Positions 43,674 through 53,460 of a stretch of DNA of 64,000 nt are shown piece after piece. A program made the translations under genes and the position numbers. The DNA lies in contig JALHMS010000024.1 in assembly GCA_022843925.1 (NCBI GenBank), forward strand, positions 7,285 to 71,284, read 5' to 3'. The notes beneath the pieces are model-generated. The model saw only the letters and a list, made by a program, of their open reading frames with translations, did no database searches and had not been told where the DNA came from. Numbering within the stretch: the first letter of the stretch is position 1; each line of letters starts with the position of its first letter. The stretch is from Burkholderiales bacterium (GTDB lineage Bacteria; Pseudomonadota; Gammaproteobacteria; Burkholderiales; Ga0077523).

Positions 43674-44378
43674 ATGCCCGCCGGCCGTCACGCGACCATC
43701 CTCTCGATCATCGTGCTCCTGCACATCGGCTTCTTCTATGCGATGCAGGCAGGACTGCTTCGGGAAGCCGGCCGGGTGATCGAGCAGGAAGTCGTCGCGC
43801 GACTGATCTCGCCCGAGGCACCGCCGCCGGAGCCGCCGCCGCCTCCTCCTCCGCCCCCCAAGGTGGTCGTCGCACCGCCACCGCCCCCTCCTCCCCCGAC
43901 GGCGACGATCAAGCCGGTCGACACCCCGCCGCCACCGACGGCGATCACGCTGCCCCCGGCACCGCCGGAGCCGCCGCCGAAGCCTGCGGAGCCGGCACCG
44001 GTCGTCGTGGCTCCCGGTCCGCCCGCGCCTCCGGCACCGCCGGCGCCGGTCGTCGCCCCGGCACCACCGGCGCCGCCTGCCGAGCCGCGTGTGCGAGCGC
44101 TGGGCGATCAGGGAATCGAGTACATCAAGGCACCCACCCTCAGCTACCCTTCGATCTCCCTGCGCCTCAAGGAGACCGGCGACCTGCTCGTGCGTGTGCT
44201 CGTGAACGAGCAGGGTCGGGTCGACAAGGTCGAAGTGCAGAAGAGCAGCGGATTCCCGCGGCTCGACAGTGCCGCGCAGAAGGCGGCAATGCAGGCGCAG
44301 TTCAAGCCCTATCTCGAAGATGGACGCGCCGTGCCGGTATGGGTGGTCGTGCCCTTCTCGTTCAAACTGGATACGTAG
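43674..44378 (+). CDS. tonB: TonB-family energy transducer
   Basis: A 234-residue protein. One N-terminal membrane anchor (ILSIIVLLHIGFFYAMQAGLL) is followed by a long proline-rich spacer (about residues 45-140, with runs of P and PAPP repeats). The C-terminal TonB domain is YPSISLRLKETGDLLVRVLVNEQGRVDKVEVQKSSGFPRLDSAAQKAA, ending VVVPFSFKL. It spans the periplasm and transmits proton-motive force to outer-membrane receptors. Encoded ahead of exbB and exbD. Iron regulation is suggested by an upstream Fur-like site. Confidence 0.9.
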   Translation: MPAGRHATILSIIVLLHIGFFYAMQAGLLREAGRVIEQEVVARLISPEAPPPEPPPPPPPPPKVVVAPPPPPPPPTATIKPVDTPPPPTAITLPPAPPEPPPKPAEPAPVVVAPGPPAPPAPPAPVVAPAPPAPPAEPRVRALGDQGIEYIKAPTLSYPSISLRLKETGDLLVRVLVNEQGRVDKVEVQKSSGFPRLDSAAQKAAMQAQFKPYLEDGRAVPVWVVVPFSFKLDT

Positions 44379-44394
44379 CTCGGAGGATAGACCC

Positions 44395-45123
44395 GTGGGG
44401 CAGTTCGGACTGGATCATCTGTGGGCCAACGCCGACCTCGTGCAGCAGGCGGTCGCCGTTCTTCTCGTCATCATGTCGGCGATGTCGTGGTACGTCATCG
44501 CGCTCAAGTCATGGACGCTCGCCCGGCTGCAGAAGGCCGCTGCCGCGGCCCGGGCGGATTTCTGGCAGACGCGCTCGGTGGCCGAGGGCATGGAAACGCT
44601 CGGCGGGGACGACAATCCGTTCCGCCTGCTCGCCCAGGCGGGGCTCGACTGCTCGCAGCACCATCGTCACCACGAGGGCACCCTCGGCGGCGCGATGGGG
44701 CGCAGCGAATGGCTCCTGAGCGGGCTCCGCGCATCGATCGACGAGAGCGCCTCGAAGCTGCAGTCGGGGATGTCGATCCTCGCTTCGGTGTCGTCGACCG
44801 CACCGTTCGTCGGCCTCTTCGGGACGGTGTGGGGCATCTACCACGCCCTGGTGGCGATCGGTCTGGCGGGACAGGCCTCCCTCGACAAGGTCGCCGGCCC
44901 GGTGGGCGAGGCGCTGATCATGACCGCACTGGGCCTCGCGGTCGCCATCCCGGCGGCGCTCGGCTACAACGCGCTCGTGCGCGGCAACAAGACCCTCGTC
45001 GCGAAGTTGAACCGCTTCGGCTATGACCTCCATGCCTACTTCCTCACCGGCACCCGGGTCGGCGAGACTGGTGGCACGCCCGCGCCGGAAAGGCTGAAAG
45101 CCGTGCCGGTCGCGAAGGTCTGA
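44395..45123 (+). CDS. exbB: ExbB-type proton channel subunit
   Basis: A 242-residue inner-membrane protein from a GTG with GGAGG 9 nt upstream. Three membrane segments are visible: VLLVIMSAMSWYVIAL, STAPFVGLFGTVWGIYHAL, and EALIMTALGLAVAIPAALGYNAL, the last two being the MotA/TolQ/ExbB signature. It forms the channel with ExbD that energises TonB. The gene follows tonB by 16 bp. Confidence 0.92.
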   Translation: MGQFGLDHLWANADLVQQAVAVLLVIMSAMSWYVIALKSWTLARLQKAAAAARADFWQTRSVAEGMETLGGDDNPFRLLAQAGLDCSQHHRHHEGTLGGAMGRSEWLLSGLRASIDESASKLQSGMSILASVSSTAPFVGLFGTVWGIYHALVAIGLAGQASLDKVAGPVGEALIMTALGLAVAIPAALGYNALVRGNKTLVAKLNRFGYDLHAYFLTGTRVGETGGTPAPERLKAVPVAKV

Positions 45124-45135
45124 GGAGCGCCCGCC

Positions 45136-45552
45136 ATGGCCATGGGCTCGCTGAGCGACGGGGACGACGAACTCAACCCCGAGATGAACACCACGCCGCT
45201 GGTGGACGTGATGCTGGTGCTCCTCATCATCTTCATGATCACCATCCCGGTCATGAACCACGCCGTGAAGATCGACCTGCCGCACGCGACGAACAAGCCG
45301 AACGACGTGAAGCCCGAAAGCATCAACCTGTCGGTCGACACCGATTCGAAGATCTACTGGAACGCCGAGGAGATCAGCGTCGACGTGCTGAAGGCGCGGA
45401 TCGCCGAGGCGGCCGCAAAGGATCCCCAGCCGGAGATCCACCTGCGTGGCGCCCGCACCGTCCAGTACGAGAAGGTCGCGCAGGTGATGGCAGCGGTGCA
45501 GTCGGGGGGGCTGAAGAAGATCGGCTTCGTGCTCGACCCCGCGCTGCAATAA
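45136..45552 (+). CDS. exbD: ExbD-type proton channel subunit
   Basis: A 138-residue protein with a short cytoplasmic N-terminus, a single membrane helix PLVDVMLVLLIIFMITIPVM containing the conserved proton-carrying Asp, and a periplasmic domain ending GGLKKIGFVLDP. Starts 12 bp after exbB. Confidence 0.93.
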   Translation: MAMGSLSDGDDELNPEMNTTPLVDVMLVLLIIFMITIPVMNHAVKIDLPHATNKPNDVKPESINLSVDTDSKIYWNAEEISVDVLKARIAEAAAKDPQPEIHLRGARTVQYEKVAQVMAAVQSGGLKKIGFVLDPALQ

Positions 45553-45574
45553 CGCCCAGACTGCGGAACGCGCC

Positions 45575-45775
45575 ATGCACCGCCTGCTCGGCGTGCTCGC
45601 CGAGGTCCTGGACTGGTGGCGGGTCTACGTCGCATTGCTGGTGTCGTTCCTGATTGCGGGGGTCGTGGTGGGTCGGGTCGAGGAAGTACAAACAGCCCTG
45701 CTGCTATCGGGCGGAACCCTCATCGCCGGGGTGGTCGCCGGGATCCTGTGGCAGGCCCGGGCGGGCCGAGCCTGA
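45575..45775 (+). CDS. Small two-helix membrane protein at the end of the TonB operon
   Basis: A 66-residue protein, MHRLLGVLAEVLDWW then VYVALLVSFLIAGVVVGRV and LLLSGGTLIAGVVAGILWQ, two membrane segments with a short acidic loop. It starts 22 bp after exbD, in the same direction. No family recognised; it could be an accessory to the TonB complex. Confidence 0.6.
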   Translation: MHRLLGVLAEVLDWWRVYVALLVSFLIAGVVVGRVEEVQTALLLSGGTLIAGVVAGILWQARAGRA

Positions 45776-46149
45776 CGCCCCGGAGCGCAGTGCCGCGTAC
45801 CGGTGCGCGACGCCAGGCTCCCATGGTCGGTCCCACCGACCGAAACCCGGGCGCCCTGGCATCCACCTGGATCCACCCTTGGCATACGGCCCCGCGAAAT
45901 CGGCGAAGACGTGGACGCCTGCATCCCGCGCGTACCCGAAGATCCAGGCGATGTCGTCCACCCGGAGCACGACCATCAGGGTGCCCAGGGACGCTGGCGC
46001 CAAGTCCGATCCCGGTCTGCGGCTCGCGCCGAGCGTCCGATGCCAGCGCCCTGCCCCTGGAAACGACAGGGGCCGCGCCCCGCAGCATGCGGTCGCGGCC
46101 CCGAGAACAGGGCGCTGCCCGATCGACCCGGCAGGCTCGAACGATGCGA
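45776..46149. other. Gene-free stretch with a possible VOC-domain remnant
   Basis: 374 bp between convergent units. On the minus strand, about 45,830-46,005, a frame reads LMVVLRVDDIAWIFGYARDAG followed by VHVFADFAGP, resembling one beta-alpha-beta module of a glyoxalase/VOC protein. There is no start and the rest is degenerate. The right part contains the terminator listed separately. Treated as decayed sequence. Confidence 0.35.
46055..46102 (-). terminator. Terminator of the diiron-oxidase-like gene
   Basis: On the minus strand CGGCCCC-type and GGGGCCG-type arms (GGGGCCGCG at 46,069-46,077 and CGCGGCCCC at 46,094-46,102) enclose a smaller stem CGCA/TGCG. The hairpin is followed by TGTCGTTTCC. 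The same ten-base tail follows the phasin terminator at 62,527. It lies 48 bp after the stop at 46150. Confidence 0.65.
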
Positions 46150-47007
46150 TCAGCCGATCATCTTCGCGGTGTGACCGAGTCCACGACGATCCCGGAAACG
46201 GCGCTCCGGAAATGCCGTGTCGAGCTGACGCTTGCGGCGGTCGTTCTCGCGTTGTTCGCTCTCGACCAGGGGGATCACGTTTGCGGCCGGCGCATACGCC
46301 CGGTGCGATGTCATGAGGGCCAGATTGAGCAGTTGCAGGCTGCGCCGTGCTGCCATCATCACCTTCGTTTGCAGGCGCTCGTCCGTGGCGTGCCGCTTGA
46401 CGATGTCGAGAGCGATACGGGGATGCATGTCGTCGTAGTGCGCGTGTGCCCGTGCCCAGCGGGTGGTCTTCACGTTCATGTCGACCCCGGGGTGGTCGCG
46501 ATACGACTCGAACCCGGTGAGGAGGCGGCGGGCGAGCTCCCCGGTGACACCTTCGATGGCGAAGCTCGTGGCGGCCACGGCCTCGGGAAGGGACCCCTTG
46601 GCGTTGATGTACCAGAGCCAATCGGTGAGGGATTGCACGTCCCGCAGCACCGGCCGGACGCCATCGGCGGTCTCGAGCATCTCCTCGCGCGTGAGGCCGA
46701 AACCGATACCCATCCAGATCCAGTGCTCGGCGTGCGCCTTCTCGACCCGGATGTTGTCGATCAGGAAGGATCGGGCTTCGTCGTCCTCGACCTTGATGAG
46801 TGCCTCGGCGAGAAACTTCGGGAAGGCGTGGATGAACGGATAGAGCTGGAGGATCCAGCCCCGCATCTCCTCGATGGTCTGGGAGGCGTCGTTCACGCTC
46901 CGAGCCCATTCGCCATTGAGGAGATCGTCCCAGTAGGGCTCGATGAAACTGTGCAGGGACTGCACCCAGTCGGGCTCCCCTCTGTTCAGCGGCATCACTG
47001 CTTGCAT
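46150..47007 (-). CDS. Heme-oxygenase-like diiron protein (iron-containing redox enzyme family)
   Basis: A 285-residue all-helical protein. The start at 47007 (MQAVMPLNRG) has AGGAGA 9 nt upstream. The likely metal ligands are in IRVEKAHAEHWIWMG, TSFAIEGVTGELARR, and the signature HAHYDDMHPRIALDIV, the E-x-H / E / HxxxD-x-H pattern of heme-oxygenase-like diiron oxidases related to PqqC and CADD. Family members carry out O2-dependent C-C or C-N cleavage or desaturation; the substrate here is unknown. The last 40 residues are a basic, disordered tail (RKRQLDTAFPERRFRDRRG). Monocistronic, with its own terminator. Confidence 0.75.
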   Translation of the reverse strand: MQAVMPLNRGEPDWVQSLHSFIEPYWDDLLNGEWARSVNDASQTIEEMRGWILQLYPFIHAFPKFLAEALIKVEDDEARSFLIDNIRVEKAHAEHWIWMGIGFGLTREEMLETADGVRPVLRDVQSLTDWLWYINAKGSLPEAVAATSFAIEGVTGELARRLLTGFESYRDHPGVDMNVKTTRWARAHAHYDDMHPRIALDIVKRHATDERLQTKVMMAARRSLQLLNLALMTSHRAYAPAANVIPLVESEQRENDRRKRQLDTAFPERRFRDRRGLGHTAKMIG

Positions 47008-47664
47008 TTCGGAAAGTCTCCTGTACACAACATCGGGAAAGCCAAGCACCACGGCATCGGCTTCCAGCCGTTTCCTGGGTTCGGCGGCTCGCTTCGGTCG
47101 GAGGCGGATGACATTGACTGGCTGCACGATGTGCGCGGTACGGATCCGTCGAACTCGATGCCGTTGAGAATACCGAACCACCATGTCCGTGTCATCATCG
47201 CGCCCCGGCGCGAGGCACGGCCTGCAAGCGGCAGACTGCGCACCAGGCTCGTAGCCCGAGCAGGGCGTGTCGGGTCCGACGCGATACACTGCCAACCTTT
47301 GCAGGTCTGACGGCAGGCAGAGCAATTCCCGGGCGCAGCCGAGGTCCCGAGCGCGAGTGTTCGTGCGCGAGGGCGGCCGCACCTCTTACCGCAGGATCCA
47401 CGAGTCAGCGAAGCGCATGAAACTGGTCATTCGACGGCAGGCCTCGAGCGCATTCCCAGCGCCCGCCAACGGCACACTGTGCCGCCTCACGCACCAGCGT
47501 GGACGCGCCTCCGGGCACGCCGATTCCGACGGCATGCGGCACCCGCTTGTCATGATGGACATACCTCGCTTCGCAGCGCCCGCCCGTCGCCCGGACCACC
47601 CATGCGCGCGGTCCCGCAACGACGCCCGGCGCCCGCTCGCCGGCCCTGCCCCAGTACGTTGACG
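47008..47664. other. Intergenic stretch with no supported gene
   Basis: 657 bp between the divergent diiron-protein and PAS-GGDEF-EAL genes. Several long frames are open but have high-GC shadow composition and no domain. The AGGAGA just upstream of 47,007 is the only element recognised. Two promoters are expected. Confidence 0.4.
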
Positions 47665-50574
47665 ATGCGACCCATCCAGGACAACCCGGCACGGACCACC
47701 GCGCCATCGACGTCGATCGGTCCGACCGCGCGGGATCGTGCATCCGCACGGCATTTCGACATGTCGAGCGCGCGACGCCTGCTGCTCATCGTCTGGCCCT
47801 TCTTCGCCATCGTCGCGCTGATGCTGGTCATCGCCACGGCCAGCCTCGACATCCTCTCCGGATGCCGCGCCTACGTGGAGGGCGAGAGCGTCTGGTCGAA
47901 GGCCCAGAAGGACGCCGTGTTCCACCTCCTCCGCTACGCCGAGACCGGGAACACCCAGCACTACGAGCGCTATGCGGCGGCCGTCGCCATCCCCCTCGGC
48001 GTGCAGATCGCCCGCATCGAGATGGGGAAGCCCGACATGGATGCGAAGGTCGTCGAGGCCGGTTTCCTCCGCGCGCGCGGGCATCCGGACGACGTCGGCA
48101 GCGCGATCCGTCTGTTCCGGACGTTCCGCAATGTCGACTACATCGAGCGGGTCGTCGACATCTGGACGCAGGGGGACGCCCTGGTCGCGGAACTGGTGAA
48201 GGTCGCGGAATCCCTGCACCGGAGCATCTCCGCGGGCGACCGCAGCGTCGAGACGCTGCAACCCTTCCTGCGCCGGATCCACGAGATCAACGACACGCTC
48301 ACCCCGCTCGAGGACGACTTCTCCTACACCCTCGGCGAAGCCACACGCTATACCAAGAAGGTGCTCCTCGTGTTCACCTTCTCGGTGGCGGCGATCCTCG
48401 TGCCGATCGGGGTGCTGCTGTCCCGGCGGATGCTCAACAACGCGGTGGCCTTCGAGGATGCCCTTCGCGCGAGCGAGGAGCGCTTCAAGCTCGCCGTCAC
48501 GGGCAGCAACGACGGCCTCTGGGACTGGGACATCCCCACCCACACCGTCTACTTCTCGCCGCGCTACAAGCAGTTGCTCGGCTATGCCGACGACGAGATG
48601 GAGAACACGCTTTCCGCCGTGGTCTCCCTGATGCATCCGGCCGACCGGGACGAAGGCCTCAGGGCCCTGGAGGAGCATCTCGAGAGCGGCGAGAGCTACG
48701 ACGCGGAGTTCCGGCTGCGGACGCGTGCCGGGGACTATCGCTGGTTCCGCATGCGGGGCCAGTCGGTGCGGGACACCGTAGGCAAGGCGGTCCGGATGGC
48801 CGGGTCGATGACGGATATCACGGATCGCAAGCTCGCCGAGGCCCAGCTGTTCGCCGAGAAGGAGCGCGCCCTGGTGACCCTGGCCTCGATCGCCGACGCG
48901 GTCATCACCACCGACGTCCGCGGGCGCGTCGAGTACCTGAACCCGGTCGCGGAAACGCTCACCGGCTGGCGCACGCACGAAGCCCGCGGCCTCGCGCTCC
49001 ACACCGTGGCCTGCCTGCGCGACGAGACGACCCAGGAGATCCCGCCGGATCTCATCGCGCGGGTGCTTCGCGAGGGGCGCGCCGTGAAGGAGTCGGCCAA
49101 GCTGCTTCTCATCCGCCAGGACGGTGGCGAGATCGCCGTGAACGAGTCCGCCTCCCCGATCCGGGACCGCACCGGCGCCATCACCGGTGTCGTCACCGTC
49201 TTCCACGATGTCAGTCAGGAACGCCAGTACGCGGCGAAGCTCTCGTACCACGCGAGCCACGACTCCCTCACCGGTCTCATCAACCGCCGCGAATTCGAAC
49301 GCCGCCTGGAGGCCGCCATCAAGAGCGCGAACGACCTCGCCCGGTGCCATGCGGTGATGTATCTCGATCTCGACCAGTTCAAGGTCGTGAACGACACCTG
49401 CGGTCACGCCGCGGGCGACGAGCTGATGCGTCAGGTCAGCGTCCTGCTGCAGCAGCTGCTGCGCGAGGGGGACACCCTGGCGCGCCTGGGCGGCGACGAG
49501 TTCGGCGTGCTGCTGGAGAACTGCGCGGAGGAGCACGCGCTGCGCATCGCCGACCAGCTTCGCCAGACCATCGCGGAATTCCACTTCGTGTGGCACAACC
49601 GCTCGTTCACCATCGGCGCGAGCATCGGCCTCATCAATCTCGGCGATGGCATGCTCACGCTGTCCGAGGTGATGCGCGCTGCCGACGCCGCCTGCTACAT
49701 GGCGAAGGAGAAGGGCCGCAATCGCGTGCAGGTGTACCGGCCCGACGACCACGAACTCTCGACGCGCCAGGGTGAGATGGAATGGATCGGCCTCATCCAC
49801 CGCGCGCTCGAGGAGGACCGGCTGCTGCTGTATTCCCAGGACATCACGCCGGTGCGCGCCCACGCGTCCCACGGCCGGCATTTCGAACTGCTGTTGCGGA
49901 TGATGGACGAGCAGGGACGCCTGGTGCCGCCCATGGCGTTCATCCCGGCGGCCGAACGCTTCAACCTGATGCCCGCGCTGGACCACTGGGTGGTCCGCAC
50001 GGCGCTCGACAAGCTGGGCGAGTTGCAGGACGCCGGGCAGCTCACCTCCGACGACACGTGCTCCATCAACGTGTCCGGTGCATCGATCTCCGACGAGCGC
50101 TTCCTCGCGTTCGTGGTGGAGCAGTTGGAGAGCGCCCGGATCCCGCACCAGACGCTGTGCTTCGAGATCACCGAAACCGCCGCGATCGCGAATCTCGCCA
50201 AGGCCACGCACTTCATCCAGGAACTCCGGGCGCGCGGCTGCCGATTCTCGCTGGACGACTTCGGCGCGGGCATGTCGTCGTTCGCGTATCTCAAGCATCT
50301 GCCCGTGGACTTCCTGAAGATCGACGGCAGCTTCGTGAAGGACATGGCCGACGATCCGATCGACCGCGCCATGGTCGAGGCCATCAACAAGATCGGCCAT
50401 GTCATGGGCAAGCTGACGATCGCCGAGTTCGTCGAGACCGACCGCACCCTGCAGTTGTTGCGGGAAGTCGGCGTCGACTACGCCCAGGGTTTCGCGGTCG
50501 GAAAGCCGGTGCCCTTTGCCGTACCCGAGCACATGCGCTCCACGGTGAGGATGGTGAAGGCGGACGCCGCTTGA
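47665..50574 (+). CDS. Membrane PAS-GGDEF-EAL cyclic-di-GMP enzyme
   Basis: About 969 residues from ATG 47665 (ATG 47761 is also possible and begins nearer the first membrane helix [18 protein letters not shown]). A periplasmic sensor region of about 180 residues ends at a second helix ([20 protein letters not shown]). Then come PAS 1 ([23 protein letters not shown]), PAS 2 ([25 protein letters not shown]), GGDEF with an intact RLGGDEFG motif (about residue 608), and EAL. The EAL motif reads ELL (FELLLRMM), but [31 protein letters not shown] and YAQGF are present, so phosphodiesterase activity is plausible. It may both make and break c-di-GMP. Confidence 0.9.
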   Translation: MRPIQDNPARTTAPSTSIGPTARDRASARHFDMSSARRLLLIVWPFFAIVALMLVIATASLDILSGCRAYVEGESVWSKAQKDAVFHLLRYAETGNTQHYERYAAAVAIPLGVQIARIEMGKPDMDAKVVEAGFLRARGHPDDVGSAIRLFRTFRNVDYIERVVDIWTQGDALVAELVKVAESLHRSISAGDRSVETLQPFLRRIHEINDTLTPLEDDFSYTLGEATRYTKKVLLVFTFSVAAILVPIGVLLSRRMLNNAVAFEDALRASEERFKLAVTGSNDGLWDWDIPTHTVYFSPRYKQLLGYADDEMENTLSAVVSLMHPADRDEGLRALEEHLESGESYDAEFRLRTRAGDYRWFRMRGQSVRDTVGKAVRMAGSMTDITDRKLAEAQLFAEKERALVTLASIADAVITTDVRGRVEYLNPVAETLTGWRTHEARGLALHTVACLRDETTQEIPPDLIARVLREGRAVKESAKLLLIRQDGGEIAVNESASPIRDRTGAITGVVTVFHDVSQERQYAAKLSYHASHDSLTGLINRREFERRLEAAIKSANDLARCHAVMYLDLDQFKVVNDTCGHAAGDELMRQVSVLLQQLLREGDTLARLGGDEFGVLLENCAEEHALRIADQLRQTIAEFHFVWHNRSFTIGASIGLINLGDGMLTLSEVMRAADAACYMAKEKGRNRVQVYRPDDHELSTRQGEMEWIGLIHRALEEDRLLLYSQDITPVRAHASHGRHFELLLRMMDEQGRLVPPMAFIPAAERFNLMPALDHWVVRTALDKLGELQDAGQLTSDDTCSINVSGASISDERFLAFVVEQLESARIPHQTLCFEITETAAIANLAKATHFIQELRARGCRFSLDDFGAGMSSFAYLKHLPVDFLKIDGSFVKDMADDPIDRAMVEAINKIGHVMGKLTIAEFVETDRTLQLLREVGVDYAQGFAVGKPVPFAVPEHMRSTVRMVKADAA

Positions 50575-50656
50575 GTTCTCGAGTCCCCGCGGCCCGGGGA
50601 CTAGGGGCCGGGCCCGCATAGGCGTATCGTTTCCTCTCCGATCCAGAGAGGTGAAG

Positions 50657-51670
50657 ATGTCGTCTCCGTCCGCTGCCCTGCCCGCGTCCATGTCCGCCGT
50701 AGAGATCGTCCGTCCGGGCGGCCCCGAGGTGCTCGTCCCCACCACGCGTCCGTTGCCGGAGCCCGGCCCCGGCGAGGTCCTGATCCGCGTGGCGGCCGCC
50801 GGGGTCAACCGGCCCGACGTGCTCCAGCGATTGGGGCTCTACCCGCTGCCTCCCGGCGTCTCGGACCTGCCCGGTCTCGAGGTGGCGGGGACCATCGTGA
50901 AAGTCGGCGAAGGCGTGCGGCGCTGGCAGATGGGCGACGCCGTCTGCGCCCTCACGCCGGGGGGCGGCTATGCCGGCTACTGCAAGACGCCCGCGGGGCA
51001 ATGCCTGCCGGTGCCGGCGGGGCTGTCGATGGTCGAGGCGGCCTCGCTGCCGGAGACCTTCTTCACGGTCTGGATCAACGTTTTCGACCGGGCGCACCTC
51101 TCGCCAGGGGAGACGCTGCTGGTGCAGGGCGGTTCGAGCGGCATCGGCGTCACCGCCATCCAGATGGCGCGGGCCTTCGGGCATCGGGTGTTCGTCACGG
51201 CCGGCAGTCCCGAGAAATGCCGCGCGTGCGAGGCGCTCGGCGCGGAGCGCGGCATCGACTACAAGCAGGAGGACTTCGTGGCCGTGGTGAAGTCGCTCAC
51301 GGAGGGGCGCGGCGTCGACGTGATTCTCGACATGGTCGGCGGCGCCTACGTGCCGCGCGAACTGAAATGTCTCGCCGTCGACGGTCGCCTCTCGCTGATC
51401 GCGTTCCTGGGCGGCACCCGCGCCGAACTCGACATGGGCGACATCCTGTATCGGCGCCTCACGATCACGGGGTCGACCCTGCGGCCGCGATCGGTCGAGT
51501 ACAAGACCGAAGTCGCGCAGGCGCTGGAGAGCCGGGTCTGGCCGAAGGTCGCCGACGGCACGATCAAGCCGGTGATCCACGCCACCTTCCCGCTCGCGGA
51601 AGCCGCGCGAGCCCACGAACTCATGGAATCGAGCACGCACGTCGGCAAGATCGTGCTCGAAGTGGCCTGA
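50657..51670 (+). CDS. Zinc-independent quinone oxidoreductase (PIG3-like)
   Basis: A 337-residue medium-chain dehydrogenase/reductase, PIG3/QorA type. AAAGVNRPDVLQRLGLYPLPPG lacks the zinc ligands. The nucleotide motif LLVQGGSSGIGVTAIQMARAFG binds NADPH. The C-terminal GSTLRPRSVEYKTEVAQALE is typical of this group. ATG 50657 follows AGAGAGG. It starts a short operon: Lin0512-like protein, barnase and barstar genes follow on the same strand with 10-bp or overlapping junctions. Confidence 0.9.
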   Translation: MSSPSAALPASMSAVEIVRPGGPEVLVPTTRPLPEPGPGEVLIRVAAAGVNRPDVLQRLGLYPLPPGVSDLPGLEVAGTIVKVGEGVRRWQMGDAVCALTPGGGYAGYCKTPAGQCLPVPAGLSMVEAASLPETFFTVWINVFDRAHLSPGETLLVQGGSSGIGVTAIQMARAFGHRVFVTAGSPEKCRACEALGAERGIDYKQEDFVAVVKSLTEGRGVDVILDMVGGAYVPRELKCLAVDGRLSLIAFLGGTRAELDMGDILYRRLTITGSTLRPRSVEYKTEVAQALESRVWPKVADGTIKPVIHATFPLAEAARAHELMESSTHVGKIVLEVA

Positions 51671-51680
51671 GTAGAACCCC

Positions 51681-52049
51681 ATGCCGACACCGAACAACGT
51701 CCTGCTGGTGGAAGTGGGGATGGGCATCGACCAGCACGGCCAGAGCGCCACGAAGGCGGCTGTCCGGGCCTGCCAGAACGCGATCCGCGGCAACGCGCTG
51801 CCGGGCCTGAAGCGACTGCTGCCGGACGGCGATCTCCGGCACATGCGCGTGCACGTGACGCTGGGGATCCCGGCCGGTCGGGACACCCTCGACGAAGCTG
51901 CCGTTCGCGCCGTCTTTCCGTACGGCGAGGTGAGCGTGACGTCGGTGCCGGGTGGCCTCGCAGCCCACAGTCACTCGGTGCTCGCCGACAAGGGCGACAG
52001 CAACGACCTGATCTATGCCGTCGTCGCGGCGGTGGAAGTGGGCTGGTGA
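51681..52049 (+). CDS. Lin0512-family protein
   Basis: A 122-residue protein. LLVEVGMGIDQHGQSATKAAVRACQNAI near the N-terminus and MRVHVTLGIPAG mid-protein match the Lin0512/DUF family fold, for which no function is established. It lies between a quinone oxidoreductase gene and the barnase gene; its TGA overlaps the barnase GTG, so translation of the toxin is coupled to it. Confidence 0.8.
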   Translation: MPTPNNVLLVEVGMGIDQHGQSATKAAVRACQNAIRGNALPGLKRLLPDGDLRHMRVHVTLGIPAGRDTLDEAAVRAVFPYGEVSVTSVPGGLAAHSHSVLADKGDSNDLIYAVVAAVEVGW

Positions 52050-52408
52050 ACGGATTCCGCCAGGCGTGGGTGGGTCTGCTCCTCGCGCTGCTGGCGGGCG
52101 CCCTCTGGGCGCGGGGTCCGGCCCCGCTCGACACCATCACGCTGGACCGACTGCCGCCGGAGGCACGGGCGACGCTGGCCCTGATCCAGGCCGGCGGGCC
52201 GTTCCCCTACGATCGCGACGGCATCGTCTTCTCGAACCGGGAACGGTTGCTGCCGTGGCGCCCGCGGGGTTACTACCGGGAGTACACGGTGCCGACGCCC
52301 GGTCGCCGCGACCGCGGTCCACGGCGCATCGTGGCCGGCCAACCGTCCGAGTACTACTGGACGACGGACCACTACCGGACCTTCGTCCGGATCCAGGGGG
52401 CACGATGA
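52046..52408 (+). CDS. Secreted barnase-like guanyl-specific ribonuclease
   Basis: A 120-residue protein with a signal peptide (WVGLLLALLAGALWA). The mature part is a microbial RNase of the N1/T1/barnase type: PFPYDRDGIVFSNRERLLP, YYREYTVPTPG with the general base Glu79, GPRRIV with Arg93/94, and TTDHYRTF with catalytic His109. It would cut RNA 3' of guanosine. The GTG start overlaps the Lin0512 stop and its stop overlaps the barstar ATG, so toxin and inhibitor are made together. Confidence 0.88.
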   Translation: MNGFRQAWVGLLLALLAGALWARGPAPLDTITLDRLPPEARATLALIQAGGPFPYDRDGIVFSNRERLLPWRPRGYYREYTVPTPGRRDRGPRRIVAGQPSEYYWTTDHYRTFVRIQGAR

Positions 52409-52824
52409 CGACTCTCCGGGAGATCCTCGACGGGCGCCGGAGCGGCGTCTATCGCGTGACAGGGAAGAGCAGCCCCGTGGTCGTCGCACCGACGGCCAGC
52501 ATCGCGATCCCCGGCGTCCGCCACAAGACATCCCTGATGGCGGCGTTCGCGACGGCCGCAGACCTGCCCGACTGGTTCGGCCGGAACTGGGACTCCCTGG
52601 AAGAATGCCTGCTCGACCTGCCGGCGCCACGTCGTGGCGGTGCGGTGGTGGAACTGTCGGAGCCGGCGCTTCTGGCGCGCCACGACCCGGACGCCTGGCG
52701 GACGCTGCTCGCGCTGCTGGAGGACGTCGCAGCCGCCTGGCAGACGCGCGGGGGCCTCTTCGTGGTGCTGGTGCGGGGCGAGGCGCCGGGTGTGAGAGAC
52801 CTGCCGATCGTCGCGCCGGACTGA
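52405..52824 (+). CDS. Barstar-family ribonuclease inhibitor
   Basis: A 139-residue protein. The barstar core is visible in HKTSLMAAFATAADLPDWFGRNWDSLEECLLDL, where the DWFGRNWDSLEE helix blocks the RNase active site, and the final strand GGLFVVLVRG. The ATG overlaps the barnase stop (ATGA). Cytoplasmic, it would protect the cell before export of the RNase. Confidence 0.87.
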   Translation: MTTLREILDGRRSGVYRVTGKSSPVVVAPTASIAIPGVRHKTSLMAAFATAADLPDWFGRNWDSLEECLLDLPAPRRGGAVVELSEPALLARHDPDAWRTLLALLEDVAAAWQTRGGLFVVLVRGEAPGVRDLPIVAPD

Positions 52825-52853
52825 GGGCGAGGCCTGGACCAGCCCCCGGGGAA

Positions 52854-53375
52854 TCAGGCGCCGATCGCGGTGGGCACGCCTCCGGACCAGTCGGGATCCG
52901 GACGCAGCGAGATGAACCGCGCCAGTTCCGACAGCGCCGAGTGGTACACCTCGCGCTTGAAGTCGACGACGTTCTCGAGAGGCACCCAGTAGCGGGTCCA
53001 GCGCCACGCGTCGAACTCGGGCTTTTCGGACCGGCGCAGGCAGACGTCACAGTCGCGGCCCGTGAGGCGCAGCAGGAACCAGATCTGCTTCTGCCCCCGA
53101 TACACGCTCCGGGCATCGCGACGAACCCAGTGGCGGGGAACGTCGTAGCGCAGCCAGTCCCGGGTGCGCCCGAGGATCTTCACGTGGTCGGCCTCCAGCC
53201 CCACCTCTTCCATGAGTTCGCGGTACATGGCGTCTTCGGGCGATTCACCGGCCTGGATGCCGCCCTGCGGGAACTGCCAGGCGTGCTCGCCGACGCGCTT
53301 GCCCCAGAACACTTCGTTCCGGCCATTGGCGATGACGATGCCCACATTGGGGCGATAGCCTTCGCGGTCGATCAC
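52854..53375 (-). CDS. rppH: RNA pyrophosphohydrolase
   Basis: A 173-residue Nudix hydrolase that removes pyrophosphate from 5' ends of mRNA and so triggers decay. The Nudix box runs residues 38-60 ([23 protein letters not shown]). [18 protein letters not shown] and AWQFPQGG are RppH-specific; [17 protein letters not shown] lies in the C-terminal half. Neighbouring proS on the other strand is a common betaproteobacterial arrangement. Confidence 0.93.
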   Translation of the reverse strand: MIDREGYRPNVGIVIANGRNEVFWGKRVGEHAWQFPQGGIQAGESPEDAMYRELMEEVGLEADHVKILGRTRDWLRYDVPRHWVRRDARSVYRGQKQIWFLLRLTGRDCDVCLRRSEKPEFDAWRWTRYWVPLENVVDFKREVYHSALSELARFISLRPDPDWSGGVPTAIGA

Positions 53376-53460
53376 GGCAGCCCTGTGGAAGAAATTCTCA
53401 TGGGCGAAATTTTTTCACAAATCCCGGCATCGAGGAACAGACGACTGCAGCGAGCGCGGT

